Assembly (NCBI RefSeq): GCF_025583945.1
Contig: NZ_JAOEGU010000002.1
Span: 168,392-232,391, forward strand
Reading direction: 5' to 3'
From: Methylobacter psychrophilus
GTDB lineage: Bacteria; Pseudomonadota; Gammaproteobacteria; Methylococcales; Methylomonadaceae
DNA length: 64,000 nt
Position 1 is the first letter of the stretch; every line of letters begins with the position of its first letter. Positions 1 to 8,895 of the stretch are shown one piece after another. Position numbers and translations under genes: made by a program. The notes beneath the pieces are model-generated. The model had not been told where the DNA came from, searched no databases, and worked only from the letters and a program-made list of their open reading frames with translations.

Positions 1-378
1 GTTTCTTAGTTCTGTCAATGTTCTTAATTGACAGCCTTTGTCAGCCATCAACTGGCGGGGAGGATCCAGCATAGTAAAATGCGCCAGATAAACAGTGATG
101 ATGCCATCCGGGGTATCAACCTGTTCCCGATAACCGGTATCAGCTTGCAGAATATTGGCTGGCAAGTCCATGATATTGCTGATAGTGCTCACGATGATAG
201 CAGGAGGTGTGTGCACGATAGTCAGAGACAGTTCATCTTCTTCCCGAACCGAAGACTTTGCGGGTAAAGGGGACGGTGTGCACACACTGCCGTCAGGATG
301 TTGCACGAACAGGGTCAGAGCGCTGATGGCACCGTTATAGTAAAGTATAGTCCGACTGCGATTTAAGAAGTCGGTCAT
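1..378 (-). CDS. Unrecognised nif-region protein, 3' end outside the window
   Basis: An open frame on the minus strand starts at ATG 378 and runs off the left edge without a stop, giving 126 codons. Its start overlaps the stop of the DUF364 gene in an ATGA arrangement, so the two are translationally coupled and belong to the nifE operon. The visible part is hydrophilic with no signal peptide and no cysteine motif (only two cysteines); it begins MTDFLNRSRTILYYNG. I do not recognise the family and assign no function. A Nudix-like or other small nif accessory protein is possible, but the diagnostic part may lie outside the window. Confidence 0.7.
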   Translation of the reverse strand, partial: MTDFLNRSRTILYYNGAISALTLFVQHPDGSVCTPSPLPAKSSVREEDELSLTIVHTPPAIIVSTISNIMDLPANILQADTGYREQVDTPDGIITVYLAHFTMLDPPRQLMADKGCQLRTLTELRN

Positions 379-1334
379 GATGGCTCTCTGTGATGGATAT
401 CCCACAGGCACTTATAACTGCTGTCCAGATGCGAGAGGCGCGTTGTGACTTGATGAAGTTGGTTAAATTCAGGAAACCGGCCATTTTTGCCACCGGCATA
501 CCACTGCTCCATGGCTAACGTCAGTTGTTGTTTTTCAACATAGTCATGGCTTATCCGGTTTTTCAACCAGGTCATGCTGTTATCCGGCGTTAACTCAACT
601 ATCCGGTAACGGGCACCGTTTTCAAAAATGCGGACACCGCCGCCTTCTGCCGCAGTCTGGTAAAGTTTTATCGGGTCGACAATTTCCAAACCTGCCAGAT
701 AATTGATGCCAAATTCATGCCATTGCGGTAACCACGGCACTGTGGGCCCCATCAGTACGGTAGTCGCGTTTTGTGCCAGTTCGGCAAGACGCGGGAAAGT
801 TTTATTGGTGATCGAACTAGCCGTTAAAAATACCCAGTCAGCATCGGGCAATAAAAATTCGCAGGCGGGATCAGGGTAATCGTTGTACAGCGGTTGGCGT
901 TCCAGAATACTCAGGTTGATTTGTTCAGCGTAACGTTCAATACCCGGATAACGACCAACCACAACGACTTTTTTATCTTTAAGTTGGGGCAGGAAATGTT
1001 CAAAAACGGCCAGATTACCCCTGTCTGTAGCCGCCAGCAGGGTTATGCCCGATGGTAATTCAAAACGGTTTAAGCTACAATTTATAGCCGCCATGCCTAC
1101 AGTCGCTTTGTAAGGTTCCCAATCCGTAATCCAGGTAGCCAGTTCCCCCAGCGTTTTACCGGCTAATGATCCTGGCCAGGACAAGGTTCGGGTTGGCATG
1201 CCGGGACTCATTGCCAAACCCAGTTGCCCTGTTTTACACACGGTCCAAACCAAACCAATGGTAACTTCCTTGACGGCGATGTCACTATCGGCGTGATCCA
1301 GTAATAGCTGATATATTCGTGAGAGTTTGTTCAT
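375..1334 (-). CDS. DUF364 family protein, nif-associated
   Basis: This 319-aa protein resembles the DUF364/DUF4213 family, whose C-terminal Rossmann-like half is thought to bind metals or chelates. A hydrophobic strand followed by GRYPG near residues 141-149 (KKVVVVGRYPGIE) and a second strand at DADWVFLTASS (about 168-178) support the fold, and the stretch TTVLMGPTVPWLP is typical of the family. No membrane segment is visible. It lies 5 bp after the 124-aa gene and overlaps the next gene by 4 bp, so it is co-transcribed with nifENX. Family members occur next to metal transport or metal cofactor genes. A part in molybdenum or iron handling for nitrogenase is inference from position only. Confidence 0.75.
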   Translation of the reverse strand: MNKLSRIYQLLLDHADSDIAVKEVTIGLVWTVCKTGQLGLAMSPGMPTRTLSWPGSLAGKTLGELATWITDWEPYKATVGMAAINCSLNRFELPSGITLLAATDRGNLAVFEHFLPQLKDKKVVVVGRYPGIERYAEQINLSILERQPLYNDYPDPACEFLLPDADWVFLTASSITNKTFPRLAELAQNATTVLMGPTVPWLPQWHEFGINYLAGLEIVDPIKLYQTAAEGGGVRIFENGARYRIVELTPDNSMTWLKNRISHDYVEKQQLTLAMEQWYAGGKNGRFPEFNQLHQVTTRLSHLDSSYKCLWDIHHREPS

Positions 1335-1339
1335 ATCGG

Positions 1340-1714
1340 TTAGTCGGGTATTTGTAATAACTTGGCTTCAGCTTTAATATTTTCAGCTTTACCCCAGGCA
1401 GTAACGCCTTCAACAAACCATTTAGATTTACCCGGATGGGTTTTGATTACATCATATTCCGCGTAAAAGGTGCCGTCACTATTAAATTGCAGCCTGCCGA
1501 TGCGTAATTTTTTAAACTCATCGTACCAATAGCAGGTTAAGTTATGTTCTCCCGTATAAGGGTCTTTAATAAGTACATAACTGGCTTCATTGTAATGTGG
1601 ATAGTGTTTGATCTCTCCAAGTGGAAAACCCAGCTTGTTGATTTCTTCACTCAGTCGCTGGCAGATACATTCCGCCAAATAATGATGCTTGGTGATGTGT
1701 GCAGATAAATCCAT
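1340..1714 (-). CDS. Small nif-cluster protein of unknown function
   Basis: A 124-aa soluble protein with a helical N-terminus (residues 1-27) and a likely beta-rich middle (residues 45-90, for example ASYVLIKDPYTGEHNLTCYW). It has only two cysteines and no Fe-S motif. It lies 4 bp downstream of the 2Fe-2S ferredoxin gene and 5 bp upstream of the DUF364 gene, so it is part of the nifEN operon. I do not recognise the family. The operon position suggests a role in nitrogenase maturation or electron supply, but nothing in the sequence shows which. Confidence 0.75.
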   Translation of the reverse strand: MDLSAHITKHHYLAECICQRLSEEINKLGFPLGEIKHYPHYNEASYVLIKDPYTGEHNLTCYWYDEFKKLRIGRLQFNSDGTFYAEYDVIKTHPGKSKWFVEGVTAWGKAENIKAEAKLLQIPD

Positions 1715-1718
1715 CGGC

Positions 1719-2042
1719 CTACCAGATTTCTGCAGGAACCATCAAACTGATAACGGGAGTACCACCGAGCAGATGCTGATCGATAATAGTTTTGACGTCA
1801 GCTTTTTTCAGGTTTCCGTACATAATACCTTCCGGATAAACCAGGACACTGGGACCTATCATACAAGGTCCCATGCAGCCGGTATTGGTCAGACCAATTT
1901 TTTCAAATAAATTTTGGCTTTGTATTTCATTCATGAATTCATTCATGATTTCGGCACAATCCTTACTGGCACAAGAACCTCTGGGATGTCCTTGTGGGCG
2001 GTTTTGTGTGCAAACAAATACATGTTTTTCTGGTTTTGGCAT
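1719..2042 (-). CDS. Shethna-type [2Fe-2S] ferredoxin (2FeFdI), thioredoxin-like
   Basis: This 107-aa protein closely resembles Azotobacter vinelandii [2Fe-2S] ferredoxin I (Shethna protein I): the start KPEKHVFVCTQNRPQGHPRG, the motif TGCMGPCMIGPSVLVYPEG and the end PAEIW are all family hallmarks. Four cysteines (about 11, 24, 56 and 60) are placed as cluster ligands; a fifth (about 29) is extra. Such proteins are homodimeric low-potential electron carriers with a thioredoxin fold, often found next to nif genes, and are proposed to donate electrons for cofactor assembly or nitrogenase. The gene follows fdxB by about 77 bp and is preceded by AGGATCACGATC before the ATG. The gap before it holds a short dispersed-repeat fragment. 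Confidence 0.93.
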   Translation of the reverse strand: MPKPEKHVFVCTQNRPQGHPRGSCASKDCAEIMNEFMNEIQSQNLFEKIGLTNTGCMGPCMIGPSVLVYPEGIMYGNLKKADVKTIIDQHLLGGTPVISLMVPAEIW

Positions 2043-2119
2043 GATCGTGATCCTGATATAAAATTAAGAGCTACAAACGTTTTCGTGTCTTTTGTGGATC
2101 AATGCTTGTTATGATAATG

Positions 2120-2437
2120 TTAAGCCGCTTGTTTATGTATATGAGTAAAACAGTCTTTCGGGCATACTTTGGAGCAAGCTTCGCAGCCGATGCAATCAAG
2201 GCCGTTTTTTATACTCATGACCATGCTGTTGTCGTCATCGTCTTCAAAATCGCCATAATCGTCATCAAAATCCTCTGGATTAAGGGCTTCGGTCTTTTCA
2301 ACCAAATCAAAAACATCACGTGGGCAGACTTTAAAACAACGGCCACAACCGATACAGGTGTTTTGATTGATGTCAGTTACATAAGCAGGCGTCCATTGGG
2401 TACCGCCAAAGGTTACGCCGGTTACAAATTCAGACAT
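2120..2437 (-). CDS. fdxB: Nif-specific ferredoxin III, 2[4Fe-4S]
   Basis: A bacterial-type ferredoxin of 105 aa with two cluster motifs, [12 protein letters not shown] near residues 29-40 and [12 protein letters not shown] near residues 82-93. Between them lies a very acidic insert ([14 protein letters not shown]) typical of the nif-specific ferredoxin III group. It is an electron carrier thought to serve nitrogenase or FeMo-cofactor synthesis. An upstream in-frame start would add six residues, but the ATG at 2437 is preceded by GGGAG at good spacing and gives the family N-terminus [12 protein letters not shown]. It sits between the CCE_0567-type gene and the 2Fe-2S ferredoxin, the usual nifENX tail order. 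Confidence 0.92.
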   Translation of the reverse strand: MSEFVTGVTFGGTQWTPAYVTDINQNTCIGCGRCFKVCPRDVFDLVEKTEALNPEDFDDDYGDFEDDDDNSMVMSIKNGLDCIGCEACSKVCPKDCFTHIHKQAA

Positions 2438-2451
2438 GATTAATCTCCCGG

Positions 2452-2667
2452 TCAAGCCGCTTCAGATTGGGCGGCATTCAATTTTTGAGTGGCTTCATCC
2501 CATGCTTTGCAGGCATCGTAGGTCGCTTGTGCAATCCCCATTATTTCATCGTAAGCATCAGGTAAGCGGTCTTCAATCAGATCATGTAATTCCATCGCCT
2601 GTTCGCTGGCCAGGCGTTTGGTTTTTTTGACATTTTTTTCCAACTTTTTCAAGTCTTCAGGGCTCAT
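2452..2667 (-). CDS. CCE_0567-family small metalloprotein (DUF683)
   Basis: A 71-aa, almost wholly helical and charged protein. The pattern [20 protein letters not shown] followed by [10 protein letters not shown] matches the CCE_0567 family, whose cyanobacterial member folds as a helical hairpin and is reported to bind metal. The gene is nearly always found directly after the DUF269 NifX-associated gene in nif clusters, as here, with an 11-bp gap and an AAGGAG ribosome binding site in that gap. Its exact role in nitrogen fixation is not established. Confidence 0.9.
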   Translation of the reverse strand: MSPEDLKKLEKNVKKTKRLASEQAMELHDLIEDRLPDAYDEIMGIAQATYDACKAWDEATQKLNAAQSEAA

Positions 2668-2678
2668 GGAAATACTCC

Positions 2679-3152
2679 TTAATCGGTAGCTGCGTTGTTA
2701 TATTTTTCGATTAATCCGAGTGCTTTCTCTATCGCTTTATCACTTTTTTCGCACAGATCTTCCAGGCTTGAAAAGCCAAACCGATGGGTATCGCGTAATA
2801 CTTTGTCGACGACAATTAATCTTCCCACCATGATTAATGCGCGTCCAAACCCTTCATGGGTAACGTTAATCATAGGTGCTGCCATTAAGCCGGTCTTTTT
2901 TTCAATCAGTGTCGCGAGTGAGTTGTAATAGGCTTTTAAACGGGCAATAGTTATTTCTTCAGGGTCACCGATAACCGGAATTTTCTGTTTGCGTTCTTTG
3001 GTTAATACGACCGGATCAATAATTTTTGCTTCCGACCAACCGTCATAAGTATCATAGGTATCTATGGCACGTAATTGTTTAATATAATCTTTGACAATGT
3101 CGGAAGTTAAATTAACATCATTTTCTTGTACGACTAATTCAGCAGTGGCCAT
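2679..3152 (-). CDS. NifX-associated nitrogen fixation protein (DUF269)
   Basis: A 157-aa protein of the DUF269 family, present in most nif clusters right after nifX. Recognisable segments are DYIKQLRAIDTYDTYDGWS near residues 20-38, RKQKIPVIGDPE (about 54-65) and INVTHEGFGRALI in the C-terminal half. It is thought to take part in FeMo-cofactor synthesis or insertion, but its biochemistry is not defined. The frame is open 13 codons further upstream; I chose the ATG at 3152 because GGAGAAAAAA precedes it directly. It follows nifX across a short repeat-bearing spacer. Confidence 0.92.
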   Translation of the reverse strand: MATAELVVQENDVNLTSDIVKDYIKQLRAIDTYDTYDGWSEAKIIDPVVLTKERKQKIPVIGDPEEITIARLKAYYNSLATLIEKKTGLMAAPMINVTHEGFGRALIMVGRLIVVDKVLRDTHRFGFSSLEDLCEKSDKAIEKALGLIEKYNNAATD

Positions 3153-3164
3153 TTTTTTCTCCGT

Positions 3165-3239
3165 TAAATAAAAAGTGAGTAGGGTACGCATTGCGTCCCT
3201 TTTTCAAAGTTATAGAAGGTACGCGGTGCGTACCCTACA
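3165..3239 (-). repeat. GTAGGGT-type palindromic repeat between nifX and the DUF269 gene
   Basis: The spacer carries two related units: one at about 3178-3200 (GTAGGGTACGCATTGCGTCC) and a better hairpin at 3218-3238 with arms GGTACGC and GCGTACC. Both contain the element GTAGGGTACGC in opposite orientation. It resembles REP/BIME-like intergenic sequences and recurs in variant form at 8775-8808 and 14098-14152. In an operon such hairpins can set the stability of the upstream nifEN-nifX transcript; that effect is inference. Confidence 0.7.
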
Positions 3240-3671
3240 TTATTCATCCCAACCTTCATCCTCCATTTTCTTAAAGCGATCAGGATCCGGACTTTTATGT
3301 AGATTAATGGCTTTTGCCAACCAATTTGAAGGTCCGGCTTTTATTTCATTTTGCAGATCAATGATTAAGTCTTTAATCTTGCTGTTTTCATGTACTTTAA
3401 CGGGTTGTATATTTTTCAGGATAAGCTGATTAATGGCTGAGCCACCAATGGCTTGGCAATAAACGGCAGCACAACCTTTCAGTAAATCAATCTTGACGGA
3501 CAATTTATCTTCGTTACCATCCTGATTAAGCTCGCCAAACTGGGCGGCTTCCAGCAGTTCTGAATTATTCCTATCGACGGCATAGACCGCAAAGGATTTT
3601 GCCGAACCGAAATGCTGATTAACCGTTTCCATATCGGTAGTGGCAAAAGCGACTTTTATTGCTGTTTCCAT
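3240..3671 (-). CDS. nifX: FeMo-cofactor carrier protein NifX
   Basis: A 143-aa NifX: a small cytoplasmic protein of the NifX/NafY/NifB C-terminal family that binds NifB-co and the VK-cluster and carries them during FeMo-cofactor assembly on NifEN. The motif NQHFGSAKSFAVY (about residues 18-30) holds the conserved His of the HFG signature, and AAVYCQAIGGSAINQLI near 70-86 is the second family motif. The frame extends 18 codons upstream into nifN, but AAGGAATCTT before the ATG at 3671 marks the likely start. It lies 44 bp after nifN. Confidence 0.93.
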   Translation of the reverse strand: METAIKVAFATTDMETVNQHFGSAKSFAVYAVDRNNSELLEAAQFGELNQDGNEDKLSVKIDLLKGCAAVYCQAIGGSAINQLILKNIQPVKVHENSKIKDLIIDLQNEIKAGPSNWLAKAINLHKSPDPDRFKKMEDEGWDE

Positions 3672-3715
3672 AAGATTCCTTTTATCAATAGATTGCACAA
3701 CGTGCATACGTCGGG

Positions 3716-5125
3716 TTAATGACATGACAGCGCTTTACTTGAATGAAGTTCGGTGAGTTCGTTGGCCGGTTTTTGGGCATATATGGAATGGTAAACCGGT
3801 ATTTCTTCATGCGAATAATTGATGACCAGATTGGCTAAATCGAACAGCGTTTGCCTAGTGCCGCGATAACCTACCCAGGTTTTTTGATAACCGCCAATAA
3901 TGTCGAACAACGGAAATCCAGCCCTTAAAATAGGTACGCCGAGTCTTTGGGCCGTATCAACCGCATGAGAATTGCCAATCACCAGTTGAACTTTATTGGT
4001 TTTACCAATAATTTCCATATCTTCAAGATCGCCAATTTTAATACTGGCAACGGGAATACGCGCCAACAAAGGCACGTTGCACGACGTTACCGCAGTAACA
4101 ACTTCAGCGCCCATTTCCTGAACCAGATCAACAAATGCCCCCAGTAAATCGCCATCGGCGGCGATCCCAATCCTTAACTGACCCAGCATAAAGTGGGTAT
4201 CCAACATGGTATCCTGCAATTGTGACCGCTGCCGTTCAATGCGTTCAGGCACCTTTCGGCCGCTGATTTCAGCCAATGCGCTGATCAGTGCATCATTGGC
4301 TTTCAAACCGTAAAGATGATCCAGGCTAACCGTTGGCACGCCGGTTCTTTCTTCCAGTAATTCTGCCGCTTTACAAAGAGAGGCACCAATAACTACAGTT
4401 GCCAAGGCATCGCCCAGCGTTGTCATTTCCGACAAAGGGGTACCGCCAATAGTCACCGGGCTAAAATCTTCATCCGTCAAACAGCCATCCAGCGAATCAG
4501 AAATATCAGGTACAAAAACAGGTCTGAGCTGGAATTGCTCAAATATATCCCGAAGTGCTTCCAGGTCGCCCGGTGTTAGTGTGTAATTTGCCAAAACATT
4601 AACCTGACGTTTGCGTGTACCCGGGCAAGTCCCTGCATCTTTGGCATCCGGCACTAAAGCACGAATTATTTCCGTGAGTGTCGCGGCATAGCCGGTCTCT
4701 ACACTACCGGTAAAATCAGGGGTATTGACAGCGACGACGGCAATGTCGGCAAATTCCGGGTTAGCTTCTCTAAATTCCCTGACATTACGTTGTACATCAG
4801 CGCCTTGGGTTTCTGCCAGTCCCGTCGTCAAAATAGTGATCAGGGCCGGGCGTGATTTTTCTGCAATGGTTCTAATACCCTCACGTACATTTTCGTCAGC
4901 ACCCATAACCGAACTACCCTGATCCATTGCCGTACTTTGCAATGGAATGGGTTCTCTGAAATGACGAACAAAAAATACTTTGGCAAAAGCAGTGCAACCT
5001 TGCGAGCCATGCAGCATGGGTATTGAGCGATTAAACCCCAGTGTAGCCAGGGAACCGCCTATGGGCTGGCTGGCTTTCAGCGGATTGACGGATAGGGCTT
5101 TGTTTCTTTTCAGGATATCAGCCAT
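3716..5125 (-). CDS. nifN: Nitrogenase FeMo-cofactor scaffold protein NifN
   Basis: NifN, 469 aa, the beta-like subunit of the NifEN scaffold on which the NifB-co precursor is matured to FeMo-co. It resembles Nif[19 protein letters not shown] near the N-terminus aligns with the NifK segment that carries a P-cluster ligand, with Cys replaced by Ser as is usual in NifN, and [23 protein letters not shown] retains the second Cys. The start at 5125 gives [11 protein letters not shown] and has GAGG about 6 bases upstream. An open extension of 35 codons lies inside nifE and is rejected. It overlaps nifE by 8 bp, so the two subunits are translationally coupled. Confidence 0.96.
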   Translation of the reverse strand: MADILKRNKALSVNPLKASQPIGGSLATLGFNRSIPMLHGSQGCTAFAKVFFVRHFREPIPLQSTAMDQGSSVMGADENVREGIRTIAEKSRPALITILTTGLAETQGADVQRNVREFREANPEFADIAVVAVNTPDFTGSVETGYAATLTEIIRALVPDAKDAGTCPGTRKRQVNVLANYTLTPGDLEALRDIFEQFQLRPVFVPDISDSLDGCLTDEDFSPVTIGGTPLSEMTTLGDALATVVIGASLCKAAELLEERTGVPTVSLDHLYGLKANDALISALAEISGRKVPERIERQRSQLQDTMLDTHFMLGQLRIGIAADGDLLGAFVDLVQEMGAEVVTAVTSCNVPLLARIPVASIKIGDLEDMEIIGKTNKVQLVIGNSHAVDTAQRLGVPILRAGFPLFDIIGGYQKTWVGYRGTRQTLFDLANLVINYSHEEIPVYHSIYAQKPANELTELHSSKALSCH

Positions 5126-6557
5126 GTGCCACCTCTTGTTCCAGAGCGGGCAGGCTTTTTTGCCGACCGGCATCTTGGTATTTTTTCCAGGGTGCCGGTG
5201 CCCTGACGGCATCCCATACCGGACTTTCAATAGTCAGTGCCAATTGGCGCACCAGTTCCAGCATGCCCTGATAGCCTTCATAACCAAATTCACGTTCCTG
5301 ATTAATATCCAAAAACGGTACTTTGGCTTTTAAAGCCGTATACATATTGCGACCTCCGGCGATCAGAATATCGGCCTGATAATCATGGACGATTTTCAGT
5401 AACGCTCTGGGGCTGCCATCATCAATCATGACGGTATCTTCACCCATCAATTCACGTATTCTGGCTTTATCTTCTTCAGTAGATTTCTTGGTGCCGGTAG
5501 CAACCACCACCATGCCTAAATCTTGCAGGGCTGAAATGACTGACCAGCTTTTTACGCCGCCAGTAAACAACAACACCCGCTTGCCTTTGAGGCGGGCTTT
5601 CCAGGGCTCAAGTTCTGCTCTGACACGGGTTTCTTCACGCTTTATCAGTGCTTGGGTACGTGCGGTTAAATCGGTATCGTTTAGCGCTTTGGCGAAATCC
5701 GTTAATGCCTGGCTGGTGTCGGTAATGCCGTAAAAACTGCCTTCAAACCACGGTGTACCGTATTGTTGCTGTAACTTGCGGGCGACATTTACCATTGCTT
5801 TTGAGCACACCATCATATTGACTTCGGCTTTGTGCATGGTTTGCACTTCACGAAAGCGTGCGTCACCCGACAGCGTACACAATACGCGCAAACCCAATTC
5901 ATCCAGTAACGGTAAAACATGCCAGAATTCACCGGCAATATTGTATTCACCGACCAGATTAACGTCATGAACCTTAATACCGGAATGCGCTGCGATTTTA
6001 GGCAGTGGATCAGGATCTCGCGTACCAATCACATGATTAACCATCGCGTCACCGGCAATGCGGTTACCCAGATTTTTGGTGCCGTAAAACCCGGCACAAT
6101 CAATGGGCACTACCGGAACGCCCCAGAGCTCCTGAGCAGATTTACAGACCGCAGTAATATCATCGCCAATTAACGCCGGAACACAGGTGTTATAAATAAA
6201 CACCGCAGGCGGAGCGTAAGTGTCGATTGCCTGTTTAATGGCATGGAACAAACGTTTTTCCGCGCGACCCATAATAATGTCTTGTTCGGTTAAATCAGTG
6301 GTCATACCAATGCGATATAAATCCGCTCCGGAAGATCGCGTCCCCCGGTTATCCCACGAACTACCGGCACAGGCAATAGGCCCGTGGACGATATGAGCAA
6401 CATCGGCAATAGGCAGCAAGGCAATCTGGGCACCGTCAAAAGCACAGCCACCCGCAGAAGCTCCGGGTTTGGGCTTGGCGCAGCCTGACTTTTCCTTTTT
6501 GTTATGCTCACAGGCAGGTTCATCCAGTAGCGCAGCAATATCTTTTGTTGATTTCAT
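5118..6557 (-). CDS. nifE: Nitrogenase FeMo-cofactor scaffold protein NifE
   Basis: NifE, 479 aa, the alpha-like subunit of the NifEN scaffold. The expected cysteines are present in [35 protein letters not shown] and MMVCSKAM. The first three bind the P-cluster-like [4Fe-4S] cluster; the last is equivalent to the cofactor ligand of NifD. The N-terminus has an extra [11 protein letters not shown] pair, common in NifE. It heads the nifENX unit. A sigma-54 promoter at 6596-6611 gives a predicted leader of about 27 bases, and a NifA-type site lies further upstream. No strong ribosome binding site is visible before the ATG. Confidence 0.97.
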   Translation of the reverse strand: MKSTKDIAALLDEPACEHNKKEKSGCAKPKPGASAGGCAFDGAQIALLPIADVAHIVHGPIACAGSSWDNRGTRSSGADLYRIGMTTDLTEQDIIMGRAEKRLFHAIKQAIDTYAPPAVFIYNTCVPALIGDDITAVCKSAQELWGVPVVPIDCAGFYGTKNLGNRIAGDAMVNHVIGTRDPDPLPKIAAHSGIKVHDVNLVGEYNIAGEFWHVLPLLDELGLRVLCTLSGDARFREVQTMHKAEVNMMVCSKAMVNVARKLQQQYGTPWFEGSFYGITDTSQALTDFAKALNDTDLTARTQALIKREETRVRAELEPWKARLKGKRVLLFTGGVKSWSVISALQDLGMVVVATGTKKSTEEDKARIRELMGEDTVMIDDGSPRALLKIVHDYQADILIAGGRNMYTALKAKVPFLDINQEREFGYEGYQGMLELVRQLALTIESPVWDAVRAPAPWKKYQDAGRQKSLPALEQEVAHG

Positions 6558-6595
6558 GGTTACTTATATCCGATAGCCTTGTTTATATTGATCAT

Positions 6596-6611
6596 AGCAA
6601 AGCTTATGCCA
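6596..6611 (-). promoter_or_regulatory. Sigma-54 promoter of the nifE operon
   Basis: On the minus strand the sequence is TGGCAT-AAGCT-TTGCT, matching the -24/-12 consensus TGGCAC-N5-TTGCA at the invariant GG and GC with exact 10-base spacing. The predicted transcript start near 6584 is about 27 bases before the nifE ATG. Sigma-54 promoters of nif genes need the activator NifA. Confidence 0.87.
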
Positions 6612-6656
6612 TTATTATAAGCAATTGAATATATTGGCTTTTATGGGTATTTTTTT

Positions 6657-6672
6657 TGTAGTAAAACTTACA
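6657..6672. promoter_or_regulatory. NifA upstream activator site of nifE
   Basis: TGT-AGTAAAACTT-ACA is an exact TGT-N10-ACA site. Its centre lies about 80 bases upstream of the predicted nifE transcript start, within the usual range for NifA sites. The motif is short and can occur by chance, so the position relative to the sigma-54 promoter is the main support. Confidence 0.72.
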
Positions 6673-6817
6673 AAGCAGCTGGGTCCGTTATAACAAACAG
6701 ATTTATTGGAGCAATAGTGACGGTGATGGAGGTTGCTGCGCCAGCCAAATTAGAAAGTTGAATGTAAAAGTAAAGGTTCTGGTTAGCAGAGGTAATTCCA
6801 TTGCAGTTATCTCCGGC
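6671..6817 (-). pseudogene. Possible remnant of an exported-protein gene
   Basis: A 49-codon minus-strand frame bounded by TAA on both sides, with no plausible start. Its translation contains NQNLYFYIQLSNLAGAATS and then ITVTIAP, an alternating hydrophobic/polar pattern rich in Ser, Thr, Ala and Asn like beta-strands of exported proteins. It may be the decayed 3' end of a gene lost when the autotransporter gene arrived. A chance open frame is equally possible. Confidence 0.25.
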
Positions 6818-6913
6818 TTATACGTAGAATTACCTATTGTAGGATACGGGGTGTTTATTTTACTATGAGATTTTATTGGCTTATGTCGAACTTAAGTCAA
6901 CGATAGCGAGGTC

Positions 6914-8746
6914 ATGATGGACAAAAAGGTAACCGGTAAATATCAACGGCCATTCCCGGGGTTAAGGCTTCTTTTTGTAAGTGTGATACTGGCAACACTT
7001 TCTGCCGGAGCCTTGGCGCAACAAGACCCGGTCGATTTACCGCTACCCCCTGGCCAGATAATTTCCGGTCCGGTAAAGCGATCGGATGGAACATCTGTAC
7101 CTTCAATTAATACGGGTGCTGATGCCAATCTTTATATTAAAAGCACACCGCCAACCGAATCCTTTACGCCATCGCTTGCAGCGCGAGTTGTTATTACGAA
7201 TGAACCAACGCAATATATGCGTTTCTACACTGCCGGAGTGACCAACCCAATCGGTGGTTTTATTGCCGGTTCAAACGCAGTGCGCGGCGCCACACCTGAA
7301 CAGGTGCGCGATGTACTGGCTTTACCTTATCAGCCTGATTCTTACACAATCGTGCAAGTGCCGGCGGGAACTTGTCTATTGGTTGGTACAGCCGCGCCGA
7401 TCATGGGCAATTTCCCGGCTAATCCACCTTCAATTCCTACGTCAGGGCCGTGGGGTAATGGCGGCGTATTTCAAGAAAGGCTGATTGGCCGAAATGCAAA
7501 CCCAACGGATTGTGGTAATGCCCAATTCCTGAGTGCCGGTAGTTACATTAATCAGCAGCTAATAGGTGCTTATGCGCTATCGTATCGACCCAGGGCAGGT
7601 TTTGGCAATGCCGGCGCAGTTGCCTCTGCACTGGATTTGACAATGCCGCCAGCGCTATTCACGGATATGGATGGCGTTTACAACAGACTGGACGTGCTCA
7701 ATTTTGGCAACCCGGCGGCACTGCAATATGCACTGACCCAACTGGATGGCGAAGCATATGCCGATGTGGCATCGGTTGAAATCGTTGCCGCGCAAATGTT
7801 TCAGCGTGTTGTGCATGATCAGATGCGTCTTGGACGGGGTTCGGGTGGTTTGGCGGGCTCCGTTGCAGTGGGTGCCTTAACCGGTGAGGCCAATGGTCAA
7901 AGGAATATTGGTACTGTAAGGCCTTGGCTTAGCGGGTTTGGTGGTGGTGGAGGTTTGGACGGCAATGGCGATACTCACGGTTTGAGTTATAACGCCGGTG
8001 GCATTGCTGCGGGTATCGATCACCGGTTTAATGCTGAATTGTTGGCTGGCTTGGCATTGGGCTATACACACAGCACTTTAAATACCAACGGCATATCGGG
8101 TAACGGCACTATCGATTCGTTCTCGGCTGAAACCTATTCAAGCTACTCGCCAGGGTCTTGGTATATTGACGGTATGTTGGGTTATGGCCGCAGTCAGGGG
8201 ACACTGAGCCGTACTATTATTGTCTCTGATTTGGCGCGTAATGCCAGTGGAAACCCCAATGCCAACCAGTTCCAATCCAGCCTAGAAGCCGGTCGCCACT
8301 TTACCTTGGGTGAACGGACGGTCTTAACTCCGCTGCTTGCCATGCAAGGCATTGTGATCTCTCAAGACAGCTTTAATGAAAGTGGGGCAGGAGCAATCAA
8401 TTTGCAGATGCGTACTCACACCACTGCCTCAGCGCGTAGCGTTTTAGGGACGGAGCTGTCACACGGTCTGCCGATTGGCTTGGCATCACCGTTGTTGTTA
8501 ACTTTACGGGCGGGGTGGGGACATGACTTTGCCGAGGTGACCCGTAACAGCACGGCCAGTTTTGAGGGCTTGCCGAGTGCAATATTTACTGTTCAAGGGG
8601 CAAAAGCACCACGTGACCAAGGTTTGGTTGGTGCCGGGGCGAGCTTTACGTTGAAGTCGGTCAATTTTTTTCTGCGTTATGACGGTGCATTGGCCAGTGG
8701 GGCATCCATGCATGCCGGTACCGCAGGTTTGCGTATTACCTATTAA
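6914..8746 (+). CDS. Autotransporter-like beta-barrel outer membrane protein
   Basis: A 610-aa exported protein. Residues 1-35 form a long signal peptide ending GALA-QQ. The middle (36-330) is a passenger rich in Pro, Ser, Gly and Asn with two cysteines. From about residue 335 (TVRPWLSGFGGGGGLDG) to the C-terminus it shows the repeating amphipathic strands of an autotransporter barrel and ends in RITY, with the aromatic last residue expected of outer-membrane proteins. Two ATGs stand in tandem; GAGG is better spaced for the second (6917). It faces against the nif genes and splits them, so it is not part of their operon. Adhesin, esterase or other surface function cannot be told from sequence. 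Confidence 0.85.
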   Translation: MMDKKVTGKYQRPFPGLRLLFVSVILATLSAGALAQQDPVDLPLPPGQIISGPVKRSDGTSVPSINTGADANLYIKSTPPTESFTPSLAARVVITNEPTQYMRFYTAGVTNPIGGFIAGSNAVRGATPEQVRDVLALPYQPDSYTIVQVPAGTCLLVGTAAPIMGNFPANPPSIPTSGPWGNGGVFQERLIGRNANPTDCGNAQFLSAGSYINQQLIGAYALSYRPRAGFGNAGAVASALDLTMPPALFTDMDGVYNRLDVLNFGNPAALQYALTQLDGEAYADVASVEIVAAQMFQRVVHDQMRLGRGSGGLAGSVAVGALTGEANGQRNIGTVRPWLSGFGGGGGLDGNGDTHGLSYNAGGIAAGIDHRFNAELLAGLALGYTHSTLNTNGISGNGTIDSFSAETYSSYSPGSWYIDGMLGYGRSQGTLSRTIIVSDLARNASGNPNANQFQSSLEAGRHFTLGERTVLTPLLAMQGIVISQDSFNESGAGAINLQMRTHTTASARSVLGTELSHGLPIGLASPLLLTLRAGWGHDFAEVTRNSTASFEGLPSAIFTVQGAKAPRDQGLVGAGASFTLKSVNFFLRYDGALASGASMHAGTAGLRITY

Positions 8747-8895
8747 CCCGTAAGACGGATTAGAAGTAGGGCGCATATCCTACGCTATTGACGCCCTACA
8801 TAGCAGACCTTGCCGTGCTTTTCGTGTCTTTCGTGGATATTGGCTTTTGCTTGTTAATCTTATCGGGCTAGGTCTTACCGTTAACTTACAAAGAA
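8747..8895. terminator. Convergent 3' spacer with inverted repeat
   Basis: This spacer separates the 3' ends of the autotransporter and Nif11 genes. At 8775-8808 it has arms GTAGGGCG and CGCCCTAC around 18 bases, which could form a bidirectional terminator although no T-run follows. At about 8818-8839 it carries TTCGTGTCTTTCGTGGAT, a dispersed sequence also seen near 2081 and, inverted, near 30749. Confidence 0.5.

Larger units (their letters stand above)
6558..6913. other. Intergenic region between nifE and the autotransporter gene
   Basis: This 356-bp region separates divergent genes. The nifE side holds the sigma-54 promoter and NifA site. The middle holds the possible coding remnant at 6671-6817. 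The right 95 bp must hold the promoter of the autotransporter gene; I see AT-rich sequence but no convincing -35/-10 pair and no second sigma-54 motif. Confidence 0.6.

Noticed and set aside
7254..7484. Second frame inside the autotransporter gene
   Set aside because: It is fully within the larger gene, with no ribosome site and no recognisable product.
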